NCBI RefSeq assembly: GCF_009856445.1
Contig: NZ_WMFA01000001.1
Span: 310,001 to 374,000, forward strand
DNA length: 64,000 nucleotides
Source of the DNA: Halobacillus litoralis
GTDB taxonomy: Bacteria > Bacillota > Bacilli > Bacillales > Halobacillaceae
Direction of reading: 5' to 3'
The notes beneath the pieces were generated by a model that made no database searches, was not told the DNA's origin, and was given only the letters and a program-made list of their open reading frames with translations. The translations under genes were made by a program, and so were the position numbers. Shown here piece after piece: positions 42,961 to 51,739 of this stretch. Position 1 is the stretch's first letter, and each line of letters begins with the position of its first letter.

Positions 42961-44322
42961 TCAAATGTCATTTTTTTGAACAAATTCCACACGTCTGATC
43001 TTGTATGAATAAAGCCATAAGACCAGGATGGAAGCCGTCATTAAAACGATCAGTGAACCGAACGGCAGGATAAAGTTCCCGGCGGTATAAGGTTGTGAAC
43101 TAAACTCTAATAATATACCTGCAAGAACAGAACCAGTCGCACTTCCGATGAATTGCATCTGTTGTTTGAGGCCGATTCCGGCACCGATCTGCTCATTAGG
43201 CAGTATTCGTGAAACTTCATTGGTCGAACTCGAAGATAAACTTGAGAACCCGAAACTTGTAAACATATAAGCAATCATAATCATATACGGACTCTTTCCA
43301 GCCAGGAAAAAGAAGATAAAAGCTGAGATCATTAGTAAAGCTTGAGATAAGAATAGAATTTTAATGTTGCCATAGGCATCAATCAGGCGTCCTACGTAAA
43401 TCGCGGCTGCGGCTGACAACATAGCGCCAGGGAAAATGATAAATCCGATGGCGGCCGCGCCGCGTCCATACACTTGTTCTAACATGATCGGCATTAAAAA
43501 CAGAACAGCGAAATGCAAAGTAAAGCCAATATAGCTTGTAAAGACAATTCTTCTATAATGGCTGTTTTTTACAAGTTCAGGTTGTATGAAAGGAGCGCTT
43601 GTCCGATTGACTCTCCACCATAGGAGAGAAGCAGACAGGAGACCGGCCAGCAAGTAGTAGGAAGTCAATGATGAAATGTAAAGCAAAAACATGGTGGCGC
43701 TGATGCCGGATAACAGAGCCCCAATGACATCAAAACGCCCTTTCTCCGCTTTTTCAACAGGCATAAACTTGTACAGGATCGGGATGACGATAAAAACCAT
43801 GATGGTCACAATGAACAAGTAGTTCCAGCTAAGGTAATCGGTAATAACTCCGCCGATAACAGGTCCAAGCCCAAAGCCTAAGGAGGTGGCTGAAGCAATC
43901 AGTGCATAGGCACTTCCGCGTCTTTCCATCGGAATGTATCTGCCGGCGAAGACCATAGATAAACCGGGGATTGCTGCCGCGCCGGCCGCCTGACATAGAC
44001 GTGCAAGCAATAACCAGAAATAACTATCCGCTAAAAATCCGATGATGGAAGATAGGCTGAAAATGCAGATTCCTATAGTTAATAATGTCCGGATTGGCAT
44101 GTAGTCAGACAAGCGTGTAAAAGTAATCGTGAAAATCGCTAAGACAATCGAATAGCCGGATACGATCCAGGCGCCTTCAGAAGGTGCAAGCGAAAAATCT
44201 CTTAATATATTTGGTAAAGCGATGTTGAACATCGTTGTGTTCATGACAACAATTAAAATCGTTGCAGATAAAATGAATACCGTACGAAAATGTTCCTGTG
44301 AAGGACGAGAAGTGAGTGGCAT
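42961..44322 (-). CDS. MFS efflux transporter, Tet(L)/Tet(K)-like (14 helices)
   Basis: 453 residues with about fourteen hydrophobic helices. The motif C/D1 region NTTMFNIALPNILRDF and LARLCQAAGAAAIPGLSMVFAGRYIP, together with SLGFGLGPVIGGVITDYLSWNYLF and IGFIIFPGAMLS, follow the Tet(L)/Tet(K) branch of the DHA2 family. Drug:H+ or cation:H+ antiport is expected. A resistance role should not be assumed, since chromosomal relatives also move Na+/K+. ATG 44322 is preferred, with AAAGGAAG ahead of it; the ATG at 44352 has no such site. Confidence 0.82.
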   Translation of the reverse strand: MPLTSRPSQEHFRTVFILSATILIVVMNTTMFNIALPNILRDFSLAPSEGAWIVSGYSIVLAIFTITFTRLSDYMPIRTLLTIGICIFSLSSIIGFLADSYFWLLLARLCQAAGAAAIPGLSMVFAGRYIPMERRGSAYALIASATSLGFGLGPVIGGVITDYLSWNYLFIVTIMVFIVIPILYKFMPVEKAEKGRFDVIGALLSGISATMFLLYISSLTSYYLLAGLLSASLLWWRVNRTSAPFIQPELVKNSHYRRIVFTSYIGFTLHFAVLFLMPIMLEQVYGRGAAAIGFIIFPGAMLSAAAAIYVGRLIDAYGNIKILFLSQALLMISAFIFFFLAGKSPYMIMIAYMFTSFGFSSLSSSSTNEVSRILPNEQIGAGIGLKQQMQFIGSATGSVLAGILLEFSSQPYTAGNFILPFGSLIVLMTASILVLWLYSYKIRRVEFVQKNDI

Positions 44323-44409
44323 ATCGTCTCTTCTTCCTTTCTGTGATTTCATTAGACACTCGAAATACTATACCACAAGTTTACTAGAGAGAAAAATGAC
44401 AAGCATAAG

Positions 44410-44438
44410 AACTCCCGTTGATCGTATCAACGGGAGTT
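44410..44438 (-). terminator. Strong hairpin between pncA and the MFS gene
   Basis: Perfect 13-bp AACTCCCGTTGAT/ATCAACGGGAGTT with a CGT loop. It may end the pncA transcript, but the minus-strand T-tract is poor (CTTATG). It lies 88 bp before the MFS start, so a leader function is also possible. Confidence 0.6.
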
Positions 44439-44511
44439 TATTTGTGGCCTTTGAAATAATTGTATAAAATTGGACAACTTCCTGTTAGATATTCAGTCAG
44501 GACATAGGCAG

Positions 44512-45060
44512 TTATAAGATGTTCGCTCCCAGGGAGGACTCGAAGTGTGAAAGAGCCCATTTGTGGCCCGCTTCATTAAAGCTTGCGACTCCATTCTTGT
44601 GGACATGGATGGAGTAACCAAGATTATAAGCATCGATGGCTGTATGGAGGACACAGATATCGGTACAAACTCCGACAAGGTGAAGGTCAGTAACCCCGCG
44701 TTCTCTAAGTTTCAAGTCCAAGTCTGTGCCTGCGAAAGCACTGTAACGGGTTTTATCCATGTAAAGGACGTTAGGCTTATGCTTATTCTCTTCATAAATT
44801 TGTTTCAGAGATCCGTACAACTCCCGTCCTTTCGTTCCCCTGATGTTATGGGGAGGAAAAAGCTCTGTCTCGGGATGGTAGGGATCTCCTTCTTCGTGAA
44901 CGTCCACCCCGAACACGACAAGGTCTTCCTCATTTATGAATGTTTCCGTTACATAGTGAATGTCCTTTTCCAGAGCTTGAGCAGGTGGTCCACAGGTCAA
45001 AGCCCCATCATTTTTTACGAAGTCGTTCGTATAGTCAATGATGATTAAAGCACGTTTCAT
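44512..45060 (-). CDS. pncA: Nicotinamidase
   Basis: 182-residue isochorismatase-fold amidohydrolase turning nicotinamide into nicotinate for NAD salvage. Catalytic Asp D9 in LIIIDYTNDFV, metal-binding region VFGVDVHEEGDPYHPET, Lys in MDKTRYSAFAGTDLD and nucleophile in GVCTDICVLHTA. It follows B. subtilis PncA (YueJ) closely over its whole length. The ATG at 45060 has GGGAGGGGAT ahead; the longer frame upstream is not conserved. It lies 59 bp downstream of an MFS gene on the same strand. Confidence 0.92.
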   Translation of the reverse strand: MKRALIIIDYTNDFVKNDGALTCGPPAQALEKDIHYVTETFINEEDLVVFGVDVHEEGDPYHPETELFPPHNIRGTKGRELYGSLKQIYEENKHKPNVLYMDKTRYSAFAGTDLDLKLRERGVTDLHLVGVCTDICVLHTAIDAYNLGYSIHVHKNGVASFNEAGHKWALSHFESSLGANIL

Positions 45061-45119
45061 TCTATCCCCTCCCGGTGTCTTTACACTTATCTTAACAGAT
45101 GCAAAGCAGAAACGCGCCA

Positions 45120-46307
45120 TTAATAGCCGGGAATATGCTTCGTGGACGTCACGCTTTTATTTACAGCCATGAACAATAGGGATCCAGAGATAACAAGGAG
45201 GGCACTTGTAACGAAAAATACCATAGAGAAGCCATAAGCCCCTGCAATCATTCCGCCCATAGCTGGACCGATGATATTCCCCAGAAAACGTATGCTCGTA
45301 TTGTAACCCAGTACCTCACCTTGCATAGCGACCGGAGCCTCTTGACGGATATAGGCGGTCCGGACAGGGATAATGCCCCCAATGGATACACCTAGTAAAA
45401 AGCGAAGAACAACCAGCTGCCAAATGTTCGTAACGAAGGCGGCAGGAAGGTAGACGATTCCTGCCATGAACAACAGGAAAACGAGAATCTTCACATAGCC
45501 GAGTCGGTCAGCGATTTTCCCCCATTGCTTCGCCATCATCAAGTTCCCGAGCCCTGCAGCTGAAAAGGCGATTCCTGAGAAAAGGGCTAAATTTTCCGGC
45601 CCATGTAAATCACCGACGAATAACGAAAGAATGGGTTGAATACTGAAGTGGGCGATTTGCACAAACAATGAAACAATCATGACCATTAATAAGACAGGAT
45701 GTTTAAAGATATGTGCAAGCACCTCTTTGGATTGATAGCTTGTTTTTTCATGGTCCCCTTCTTTTTTTATTCGTTGTTCATGAATGCCAAAGAAGACAAT
45801 GAGCGCAGACAGGACGATTGTAATAGATACATATTGAAAAGTGGTCGCATAGCCAATAGAATCTGCAATCCAACCTCCCAGCATCGGCCCCATTAAACTT
45901 CCGGTAATGCTGCCGGTTTGTAAAGAACCGAGCACTTGACCGGCTATGTTTTTAGGCGTCTGGGTAGAAATTAATGCCTGGGACATGGGGATAAATCCTG
46001 TGAAGATTCCCATGAATAATCGTAGAAGAAAGAGCTGCCACACCGAGGTGACGAACCCCATAAGAAAAACGGAGAGCGCGAGACCGGTAGCAGAGATGAT
46101 CAAAATATTCTTTCTTCCATATTTATCTCCAATTTTCCCCCAGATTGGCGAACATAGAAAAGCAGATACGAACGTGATGCCGAAAACCCAGCCAGACCAC
46201 GTCTGGACATAAGCCTCTGTATAATTTCCGAGTTCTTCTATATATAAGGATAAAAACGGCAGAACCATCGTAATACTTCCGGCGATAAAGAAATTGGCAA
46301 ACCACAT
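45120..46307 (-). CDS. MFS multidrug-type transporter
   Basis: 395 residues from the first ATG, twelve helices, DHA1 type. Motif A is GKIGDKYGRKNILIISA and motif C lies in GSITGSLMGPMLGGWIAD. Family members start about 7-15 residues earlier, with a basic stretch and NLWxxWF; that sequence (KRNLWIMWF) is indeed encoded in frame upstream of this ATG, with no ATG, GTG or TTG to start it. AGGAAG lies 7 nt before an ATT at 46352, so the true start may be non-canonical. Possibly co-transcribed with pncA. Confidence 0.82.
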   Translation of the reverse strand: MWFANFFIAGSITMVLPFLSLYIEELGNYTEAYVQTWSGWVFGITFVSAFLCSPIWGKIGDKYGRKNILIISATGLALSVFLMGFVTSVWQLFLLRLFMGIFTGFIPMSQALISTQTPKNIAGQVLGSLQTGSITGSLMGPMLGGWIADSIGYATTFQYVSITIVLSALIVFFGIHEQRIKKEGDHEKTSYQSKEVLAHIFKHPVLLMVMIVSLFVQIAHFSIQPILSLFVGDLHGPENLALFSGIAFSAAGLGNLMMAKQWGKIADRLGYVKILVFLLFMAGIVYLPAAFVTNIWQLVVLRFLLGVSIGGIIPVRTAYIRQEAPVAMQGEVLGYNTSIRFLGNIIGPAMGGMIAGAYGFSMVFFVTSALLVISGSLLFMAVNKSVTSTKHIPGY

Positions 46308-46498
46308 GATCCACAGGTTTCGTTTGGCCTGAGATTCGTTGGTAAGGATAATATCCCTTCTTCCTATTTATTTCGACACCCTAAATATATAACACAGTTT
46401 TATTAATAGGGGAACCGTAAATGACTTCATTCCAACAATTTTTTACATTTATAAGTTTTTTATTGTTAAGGAAGGGAATTCCAATTATATCGCCTCGT

Positions 46499-46590
46499 TG
46501 TTAACGGTTGCAAAACTTGTATATACAAATTATAATCAAAAGTAACTGATGTATATACAAGTTTTGCTTGCTTTCATGTAAGCGCTTGAG
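46499..46590 (+). promoter_or_regulatory. Trehalose operon promoter with two TreR operators and cre sites
   Basis: Promoter TTGCAA (46508-46513), a 17-bp spacer, TATAAT (46531-46536). Operator 1, AACTTGTATATACAAATT (46514-46531), fills the spacer; operator 2, CTGATGTATATACAAGTT (46546-46563), lies over the start site, 32 bp from the first. Both match the TreR box with core TTGTATATACAA. Two cre-like 14-mers at 12/14, TGTTAACGGTTGCA (46499-46512) and TGTAAGCGCTTGAG (46577-46590), suggest CcpA control. Expected: repression relieved by trehalose-6-phosphate, and glucose repression. Confidence 0.85.
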
Positions 46591-46602
46591 GAGGAGAAAT
46601 TT

Positions 46603-47091
46603 ATGTTTAAGAAGTTGTTTGGAAATAAAGAGACAGATTTAAGAGTGGCTTCACCACTAACTGGAAAGAAAGTAGCTTTGGAGGAAGTACCGGACCCGGT
46701 GTTTTCCCAGAAAATGATGGGGGGAGGGATTGCCGTGGAACCAAAGGACGGCGAAGTTCTCAGCCCTGTAGAAGGAACGATTGTTCAACTGTTCCCAACG
46801 AAGCATGCGGTAGGTTTGGAAACGAAAAGTGGTGCGGAAATTCTGATTCACATTGGTCTTGAAACCGTAGCCATGGATGGAGAAGGCTTCGAAGCTTTTG
46901 TCTCCCAAGGGGACAAGGTGAAAGTAGGAGATAAACTGATTTCCTTCGACTTGGATCTAGTAAAAGAAAAGGCAAAAAGTACAGTAACACCAATTATTGT
47001 CACGAACAGCGACGTCTTTGATGTGGAAGTGGCTGACGATGTCGACTTGGACGCTGGTTCTACCCCTTTATTGATTGTGAAGAAAAAATAA
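46603..47091 (+). CDS. PTS glucose-type EIIA component
   Basis: 162-residue EIIA-Glc fold. The phosphorylated histidine is H83 in [12 protein letters not shown], helped by H68 in [11 protein letters not shown]. An N-terminal FKKLFG amphipathic stretch resembles free-standing Crr-type proteins. First gene of the tre operon, 24 bp before treP, which lacks its own IIA domain; so this is presumably the IIA of the trehalose PTS. B. subtilis has no such gene in its tre operon. Start after GAGGAGGAGAAATTT. Confidence 0.92.
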   Translation: MFKKLFGNKETDLRVASPLTGKKVALEEVPDPVFSQKMMGGGIAVEPKDGEVLSPVEGTIVQLFPTKHAVGLETKSGAEILIHIGLETVAMDGEGFEAFVSQGDKVKVGDKLISFDLDLVKEKAKSTVTPIIVTNSDVFDVEVADDVDLDAGSTPLLIVKKK

Positions 47092-47115
47092 AACACACGC
47101 CGGGAGGTAAAGAAT

Positions 47116-48525
47116 ATGGATCATAAAAAACAGGCGGAGCAGATTTTAGAAGCCATCGGCGGAAAGGAAAACTTGTCTGCTGCTACCCACTGTGTCACAC
47201 GTCTGCGTTTGGCGTTACATGATGAAGGTATAGTGGATCAGGAAAAACTGAACAATATTGATGCTGTGAAAGGATCTTTTTCAACCAATGGTCAGTTTCA
47301 AATCGTTGTTGGACAAGGGACTGTTGATAAAGTTTATAAAGAGTTCGTAGCTCTTGCTGGTGTCGGTGAATCTTCTAAAGAAGAAGTGAAAGAGGCTTCC
47401 AAAGGAAACATGAACCCTCTTCAAAGAGCAATTAAAACGCTAGCTGATATTTTCATTCCGATTCTGCCAGCGATCGTAACCGCTGGTCTGCTGCTTGGTA
47501 TCAATAATATTTTGACAGCGGAAGGAATCTTCTGGGACAAACAGTCCATCATTGATGTGTATCCACAGTGGTCGGGAATAGCGAACATGATCATTATTAT
47601 AGCCAATACCGCCTTCGTGTTCTTACCCGGACTCATTGGTTGGTCAGCGGTTAAGAAGTTCGGGGGTAGTCCGATATTAGGTATTGTCATAGGACTCGTG
47701 CTTGTACACCCTGACCTATTGAACGCCTGGTCTTACGGTGATGCCGTAGCTGAAGGGTCTGTACCAACCTGGGACTTATTCGGGTTAACCGTTGAGAAAA
47801 TCGGTTACCAGGGCCAAGTACTTCCTGTCCTTGTTGCTTCTTATTTATTGACGAAAATTGAACTGTTTTTACGTAACCGTATCCCTGATAACATACAACT
47901 ATTGTTTGTCGGTCCGATTTCCTTGTTAGTGACAGGTTTCTTGACGTTCATCATCATTGGACCGATCACATTTGCGATTGGTAACTGGATCACAGATGGC
48001 CTTGTTGCTACTTTTGATACTTTCGCTTGGTTAGGCGGTCTTATTTACGGTGGTTTATATGGTGTGCTCGTCATCACTGGGATGCACCATACATTCCTTG
48101 CTGTTGATATTCAGCTGGTCGGGAGCACAGGAACAACATTCTTGTGGCCGATGCTTGCTCTATCCAACATTGCTCAAGGTTCCGCCGCATTCGCCATCTG
48201 GTTAGCTTCTAAAGATGATAAACTTAAAGGTTTGAGTGTTTCTTCCGGTATTTCTGCATGGTTAGGGATTACAGAACCAGCCTTATTCGGGGTGAACCTG
48301 CGCTTTAAGTATCCATTCATTATAGCGATCAGCTCTTCCGCCCTTGCAGGTCTCTATATCTCTGCACAAGGTGTATTGGCAAGTTCCATTGGAGTCGGTG
48401 GTGTACCGGGGATCTTCTCCATTGTTGCGGAGTACTGGCTTGACTTTACGATCGGTATGGTGATTGTCATTGTCCTTCCGCTTGTAGGAACGTATCTATA
48501 TGCGAAGCGTAAAAAAGACGTATAA
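47116..48525 (+). CDS. treP: PTS trehalose transporter IIBC
   Basis: 469 residues. N-terminal IIB domain (1-85) with phospho-Cys C26 in ATHCVTRLRL, a linker, and a IIC domain from about residue 105 with some ten helices (LADIFIPILPAIVTAGLLLG, GMHHTFLAVDIQLV, WLGITEPALFGVNLRFKYPF). Imports trehalose as trehalose-6-phosphate. No IIA domain at the C-terminus. Context (TreR boxes, treA and treR following) fixes the substrate. Confidence 0.93.
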   Translation: MDHKKQAEQILEAIGGKENLSAATHCVTRLRLALHDEGIVDQEKLNNIDAVKGSFSTNGQFQIVVGQGTVDKVYKEFVALAGVGESSKEEVKEASKGNMNPLQRAIKTLADIFIPILPAIVTAGLLLGINNILTAEGIFWDKQSIIDVYPQWSGIANMIIIIANTAFVFLPGLIGWSAVKKFGGSPILGIVIGLVLVHPDLLNAWSYGDAVAEGSVPTWDLFGLTVEKIGYQGQVLPVLVASYLLTKIELFLRNRIPDNIQLLFVGPISLLVTGFLTFIIIGPITFAIGNWITDGLVATFDTFAWLGGLIYGGLYGVLVITGMHHTFLAVDIQLVGSTGTTFLWPMLALSNIAQGSAAFAIWLASKDDKLKGLSVSSGISAWLGITEPALFGVNLRFKYPFIIAISSSALAGLYISAQGVLASSIGVGGVPGIFSIVAEYWLDFTIGMVIVIVLPLVGTYLYAKRKKDV

Positions 48526-48549
48526 AAATTTCAAAACGGTGGTGCTACA

Positions 48550-50235
48550 ATGATTGAACAACCTTGGTGGAAAAAAGCTGTCGTTTATCAAATTTATCCG
48601 AAAAGCTTTAATGACACGACAGGAAACGGTGTCGGTGATATTCAGGGAATTATACAGAAATTGGATTACTTGCATGAACTCGGGGTCGATGTCCTTTGGC
48701 TGACCCCGATGTATAAATCTCCTCAAAACGATAATGGATATGACATTAGTGACTACTACGATATCCATGATGAATACGGGACGATGCAGGACTTCGAAAA
48801 GCTTCTTGAAGAAACGCATAACCGTGGCATGAAGCTCATCATGGACATCGTTGTCAATCACACGTCTACGGAACACCAATGGTTCCAGGAGGCTAAAAAG
48901 TCCAAAGACAATCCTTATCGTGATTATTATATCTGGCGTGACCCAGTGAATGGGGAAGAGCCGACGAATTGGCAGTCTAAATTCGGGGGCAATGCGTGGA
49001 AGTACGATGAACAAACAGGGCAGTATTACTTGCACTTGTTCGACGTCACTCAAGCCGATTTAAACTGGGAAAACGAACAGATGCGTGAAGATATCTATGA
49101 AATGATGCGTTTCTGGGGTGAAAAAGGTGTGGATGGCTTCCGTCTCGATGTCATTAATCTGATTTCCAAAAATCAGGAGTTCCCGAATGACGATGGGAGT
49201 GTGGCACCTGGAGACGGGCGTAAGTACTATACAGATGGACCACGCGTGCATGAATTCATGCAGGAAATGAATCGTGAAGTTTTTAAACCTTATGATCTTA
49301 TGACTGTCGGTGAAATGTCCTCGACGAGCATTGAACATTGTATAAAGTACACAGCTCCTGAGCGCGATGAACTTAGTATGACGTTCAACTTCCACCATCT
49401 TAAAGTGGATTATCCAAACGGTGAAAAATGGACAGTCGCTGATTTTAATTTCCATGAGTTAAAGCAGATCCTTTCGAAATGGCAGCGCGAAATGAATAAA
49501 GGAAATGGCTGGAACGCTTTATTCTGGTGCAACCACGACCAGCCTCGTGTATTGTCACGATTCGGGGATGATGAGAACTATCCGGAGAAATCCGGTAAAA
49601 TGCTTGCTACTACCATCCATATGATGCAGGGGACTCCATACATTTATCAAGGAGAAGAATTTGGGATGACGAACCCTAAGTTCGAAAGCATTGAACGTTA
49701 CCGGGATGTTGAATCCCTCAATATGTATGAAGAATTCAAAGCAAAAGGGTTCAGTGAAGAGGAAATTATCGAGATATTAAAACAGAAGTCTCGTGATAAC
49801 TCTCGTACTCCTGTACAATGGAATGGGGAAGAAAATGCCGGCTTTACTGAAGGAACCCCTTGGATTGATGTAGCAGACAACTATAAAGAAATCAATGCAG
49901 AAGTGGTGATGAACAAAGAAGATTCCATCTTTAATCACTATCAGAAATTGATTGAATTACGTAAGTCTCACGACATCATCACCCATGGTGATTACCGTTT
50001 GTTGACACCAGACCACGATCAGGTATTTGCTTATCTTCGTGAATGGAATGGAGAATATTTGCTTGTTGTGAATAACTTCTATGGCAAAGAAACGACATTC
50101 ACATTACCAGAGGACGTCCAGTTCTCTAGTAAGGCGGACATCCTTTTAAGCAACTATGATGATTCTATAGTGGATGACCAAGAAATCAACCTTCGCCCAT
50201 ACGAGTCGGTCGTTTATCATCTTACCGATCAATAG
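48550..50235 (+). CDS. treA: Trehalose-6-phosphate hydrolase
   Basis: 561-residue GH13 alpha-glucosidase splitting trehalose-6-phosphate into glucose and glucose-6-phosphate. GH13 motifs: DIVVNHTSTEH (region I), GVDGFRLDVINLIS (nucleophile Asp), VGEMSSTS (acid/base Glu) and NHDQPR (transition-state Asp). The opening PWWKKAVVYQIYPKSFNDTTGNGVGDI is typical. It lies 24 bp after treP. Called treA in Bacillus, treC in enterics. Confidence 0.94.
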   Translation: MIEQPWWKKAVVYQIYPKSFNDTTGNGVGDIQGIIQKLDYLHELGVDVLWLTPMYKSPQNDNGYDISDYYDIHDEYGTMQDFEKLLEETHNRGMKLIMDIVVNHTSTEHQWFQEAKKSKDNPYRDYYIWRDPVNGEEPTNWQSKFGGNAWKYDEQTGQYYLHLFDVTQADLNWENEQMREDIYEMMRFWGEKGVDGFRLDVINLISKNQEFPNDDGSVAPGDGRKYYTDGPRVHEFMQEMNREVFKPYDLMTVGEMSSTSIEHCIKYTAPERDELSMTFNFHHLKVDYPNGEKWTVADFNFHELKQILSKWQREMNKGNGWNALFWCNHDQPRVLSRFGDDENYPEKSGKMLATTIHMMQGTPYIYQGEEFGMTNPKFESIERYRDVESLNMYEEFKAKGFSEEEIIEILKQKSRDNSRTPVQWNGEENAGFTEGTPWIDVADNYKEINAEVVMNKEDSIFNHYQKLIELRKSHDIITHGDYRLLTPDHDQVFAYLREWNGEYLLVVNNFYGKETTFTLPEDVQFSSKADILLSNYDDSIVDDQEINLRPYESVVYHLTDQ

Positions 50236-50250
50236 GTAAGGGGGCGCAGC

Positions 50251-50964
50251 ATGAAGAATAAATACGTTGAAATTTATCATAAACTGGTCAAAGATATTCA
50301 CAAAGGCGATTACAGAGCAGGGGACACTCTCCCTTCTGAACATGACCTGTGTGCACGATTCGAGACATCCAGGGAGACGATTCGGAAAGCTTTAAACCTA
50401 CTTTCCCAAAATGGTTATATTCAGAAAGTACGAGGAAAAGGGTCTGTTGTTCTTGACCGTGATAAATTCGAGTTCCCTGTATCCGGTTTGACGAGTTTTA
50501 AGGAGCTCTCTGAGCGATTGGGGCAAAGTTTCCAAACGCATGTGCATGAGCTTACTCTTGTAAAAGAGGCTGAAGTCTGCCGGCAGCTTAATTGCAGGGA
50601 AGGTTCTCATCTTTGGAAAGTGGTTCGTTCAAGGGAAATTGGCGGCGAGCGTATCATATTAGATCGAGACTTTCTGAGACAGGATCTTGTGCATGACCTT
50701 ACCAAAGAAATTGCTCAAACATCGCTCTATCAGTATATAGAAAATGAATTGGGTCTTGATATCAGCTTTGCGAAGAAGGAAATCGTCGTCGAACCGGTAA
50801 CGGCTGAAGATGAAGAATTTCTGGATTTGAATGGACATGATCAAGTTGTGGTCATCCGCAGTTATGTCTATTTAGGAGATACGACGGCCCTTCAATTTAC
50901 AGAATCCAGACACAGACCAGATAAATTTCAATTCGTCGATTTTGCACGGAGAACAAAGGTATAA
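50251..50964 (+). CDS. treR: Trehalose operon repressor, GntR family (HutC/UTRA type)
   Basis: 237 residues: winged HTH of GntR type (1-70; LPSEHDLCARFETSRETIRKALNLL, then KVRGKGSVVL) and a UTRA effector domain (about 85-235). The effector in B. subtilis is trehalose-6-phosphate. The last gene of the operon, so it regulates itself through the two boxes at 46514-46563. Start after AGGTAAGGGGGCGCAGC. Followed by a terminator. Confidence 0.92.
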   Translation: MKNKYVEIYHKLVKDIHKGDYRAGDTLPSEHDLCARFETSRETIRKALNLLSQNGYIQKVRGKGSVVLDRDKFEFPVSGLTSFKELSERLGQSFQTHVHELTLVKEAEVCRQLNCREGSHLWKVVRSREIGGERIILDRDFLRQDLVHDLTKEIAQTSLYQYIENELGLDISFAKKEIVVEPVTAEDEEFLDLNGHDQVVVIRSYVYLGDTTALQFTESRHRPDKFQFVDFARRTKV

Positions 50965-50970
50965 GGGAAA

Positions 50971-51004
50971 GGGGGACCAGGTGGTGGTCCCTCTTTGTTT
51001 TTTT
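50971..51004 (+). terminator. Terminator of the tre operon
   Basis: GGGACCA/TGGTCCC with outer pairs, 5-nt loop, then CTTTGTTTTTTT. Confidence 0.88.
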
Positions 51005-51057
51005 ATCGTTACACGTTAAAATGAAAATAATCGAATAGTAAGGACGAGGTGGGTAAA

Positions 51058-51567
51058 TTGTTCGTAATTGGAGCAACAAAAAAATTACAAAACGAAATCG
51101 GTCAACCGATTGAAAAGGTAGAAGAATATACGGAGGTACCCGAGATATACCAATGGCATGCAAACATCGTCACGATTAATCGAAGAAAATGTCTCTTGCT
51201 TATGAACAATGCAACAGGCCTGAATTTGACGTTGTTCGGATTGAGAAAGCAGCAATTTGAACATCTCGACAATGTCATTAAAGGCTCACTAAAGCAATTG
51301 TTTCAACTGTTAGGGATAGAGAAAAAAATTGCCGACCAAATGCTGGATGCAACTGATGAAATCGTTTATACAAAAACCACAAGCCGGAAAGTTCTCGGCA
51401 TGTTGAATGAGATTAAATTCTTCTCAGAGGATAAGGCAGCAGGCAAAGCTTATGAAGATATAGATGCTGCTGAAATCAATGAATTTAATAATAAAGAACT
51501 TGTATTTTCTAATTTGGATCAAATCACTCCTTATAAAGAATTTATTCGTTACTTCGAAAAGCAGTAG
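51058..51567 (+). CDS. DUF6933-like hypothetical protein
   Basis: 169 residues with no known catalytic motif. The beginning (FVIGATKKLQNEIG) and the middle WHANIVTINRRKCLLLMNNATGLNLTLFGL resemble the DUF6933 family, whose members also start with a short strand and TKKL. I favour the TTG at 51058, 6 nt behind GAGGTG, over the GTG at 51049; both are possible. Soluble, mixed alpha/beta, helical C-terminus. Monocistronic; function unknown. Confidence 0.65.
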   Translation: MFVIGATKKLQNEIGQPIEKVEEYTEVPEIYQWHANIVTINRRKCLLLMNNATGLNLTLFGLRKQQFEHLDNVIKGSLKQLFQLLGIEKKIADQMLDATDEIVYTKTTSRKVLGMLNEIKFFSEDKAAGKAYEDIDAAEINEFNNKELVFSNLDQITPYKEFIRYFEKQ

Positions 51568-51590
51568 TGCTCAGGCGCTGCTGCTTTTTT
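51560..51590 (+). terminator. Terminator overlapping a stop codon
   Basis: AGCAGTAGTGC/GCGCTGCTGCT (two G-U pairs), TCAG loop, six T. The stem includes the stop codon of the DUF6933-like gene. Confidence 0.85.
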
Positions 51591-51739
51591 CAAAAACTTT
51601 CATTCATATATTTTACATGCGTTTCGTGTAAGGAGGATTTTATATCTTATGTGGATAATAATAGGGAGGGGGTATGTTTCTTTTATACACATGAGGGTAT
51701 ATTACATAACAAGGATTTCATAAAATGGAGGGTTATCAA

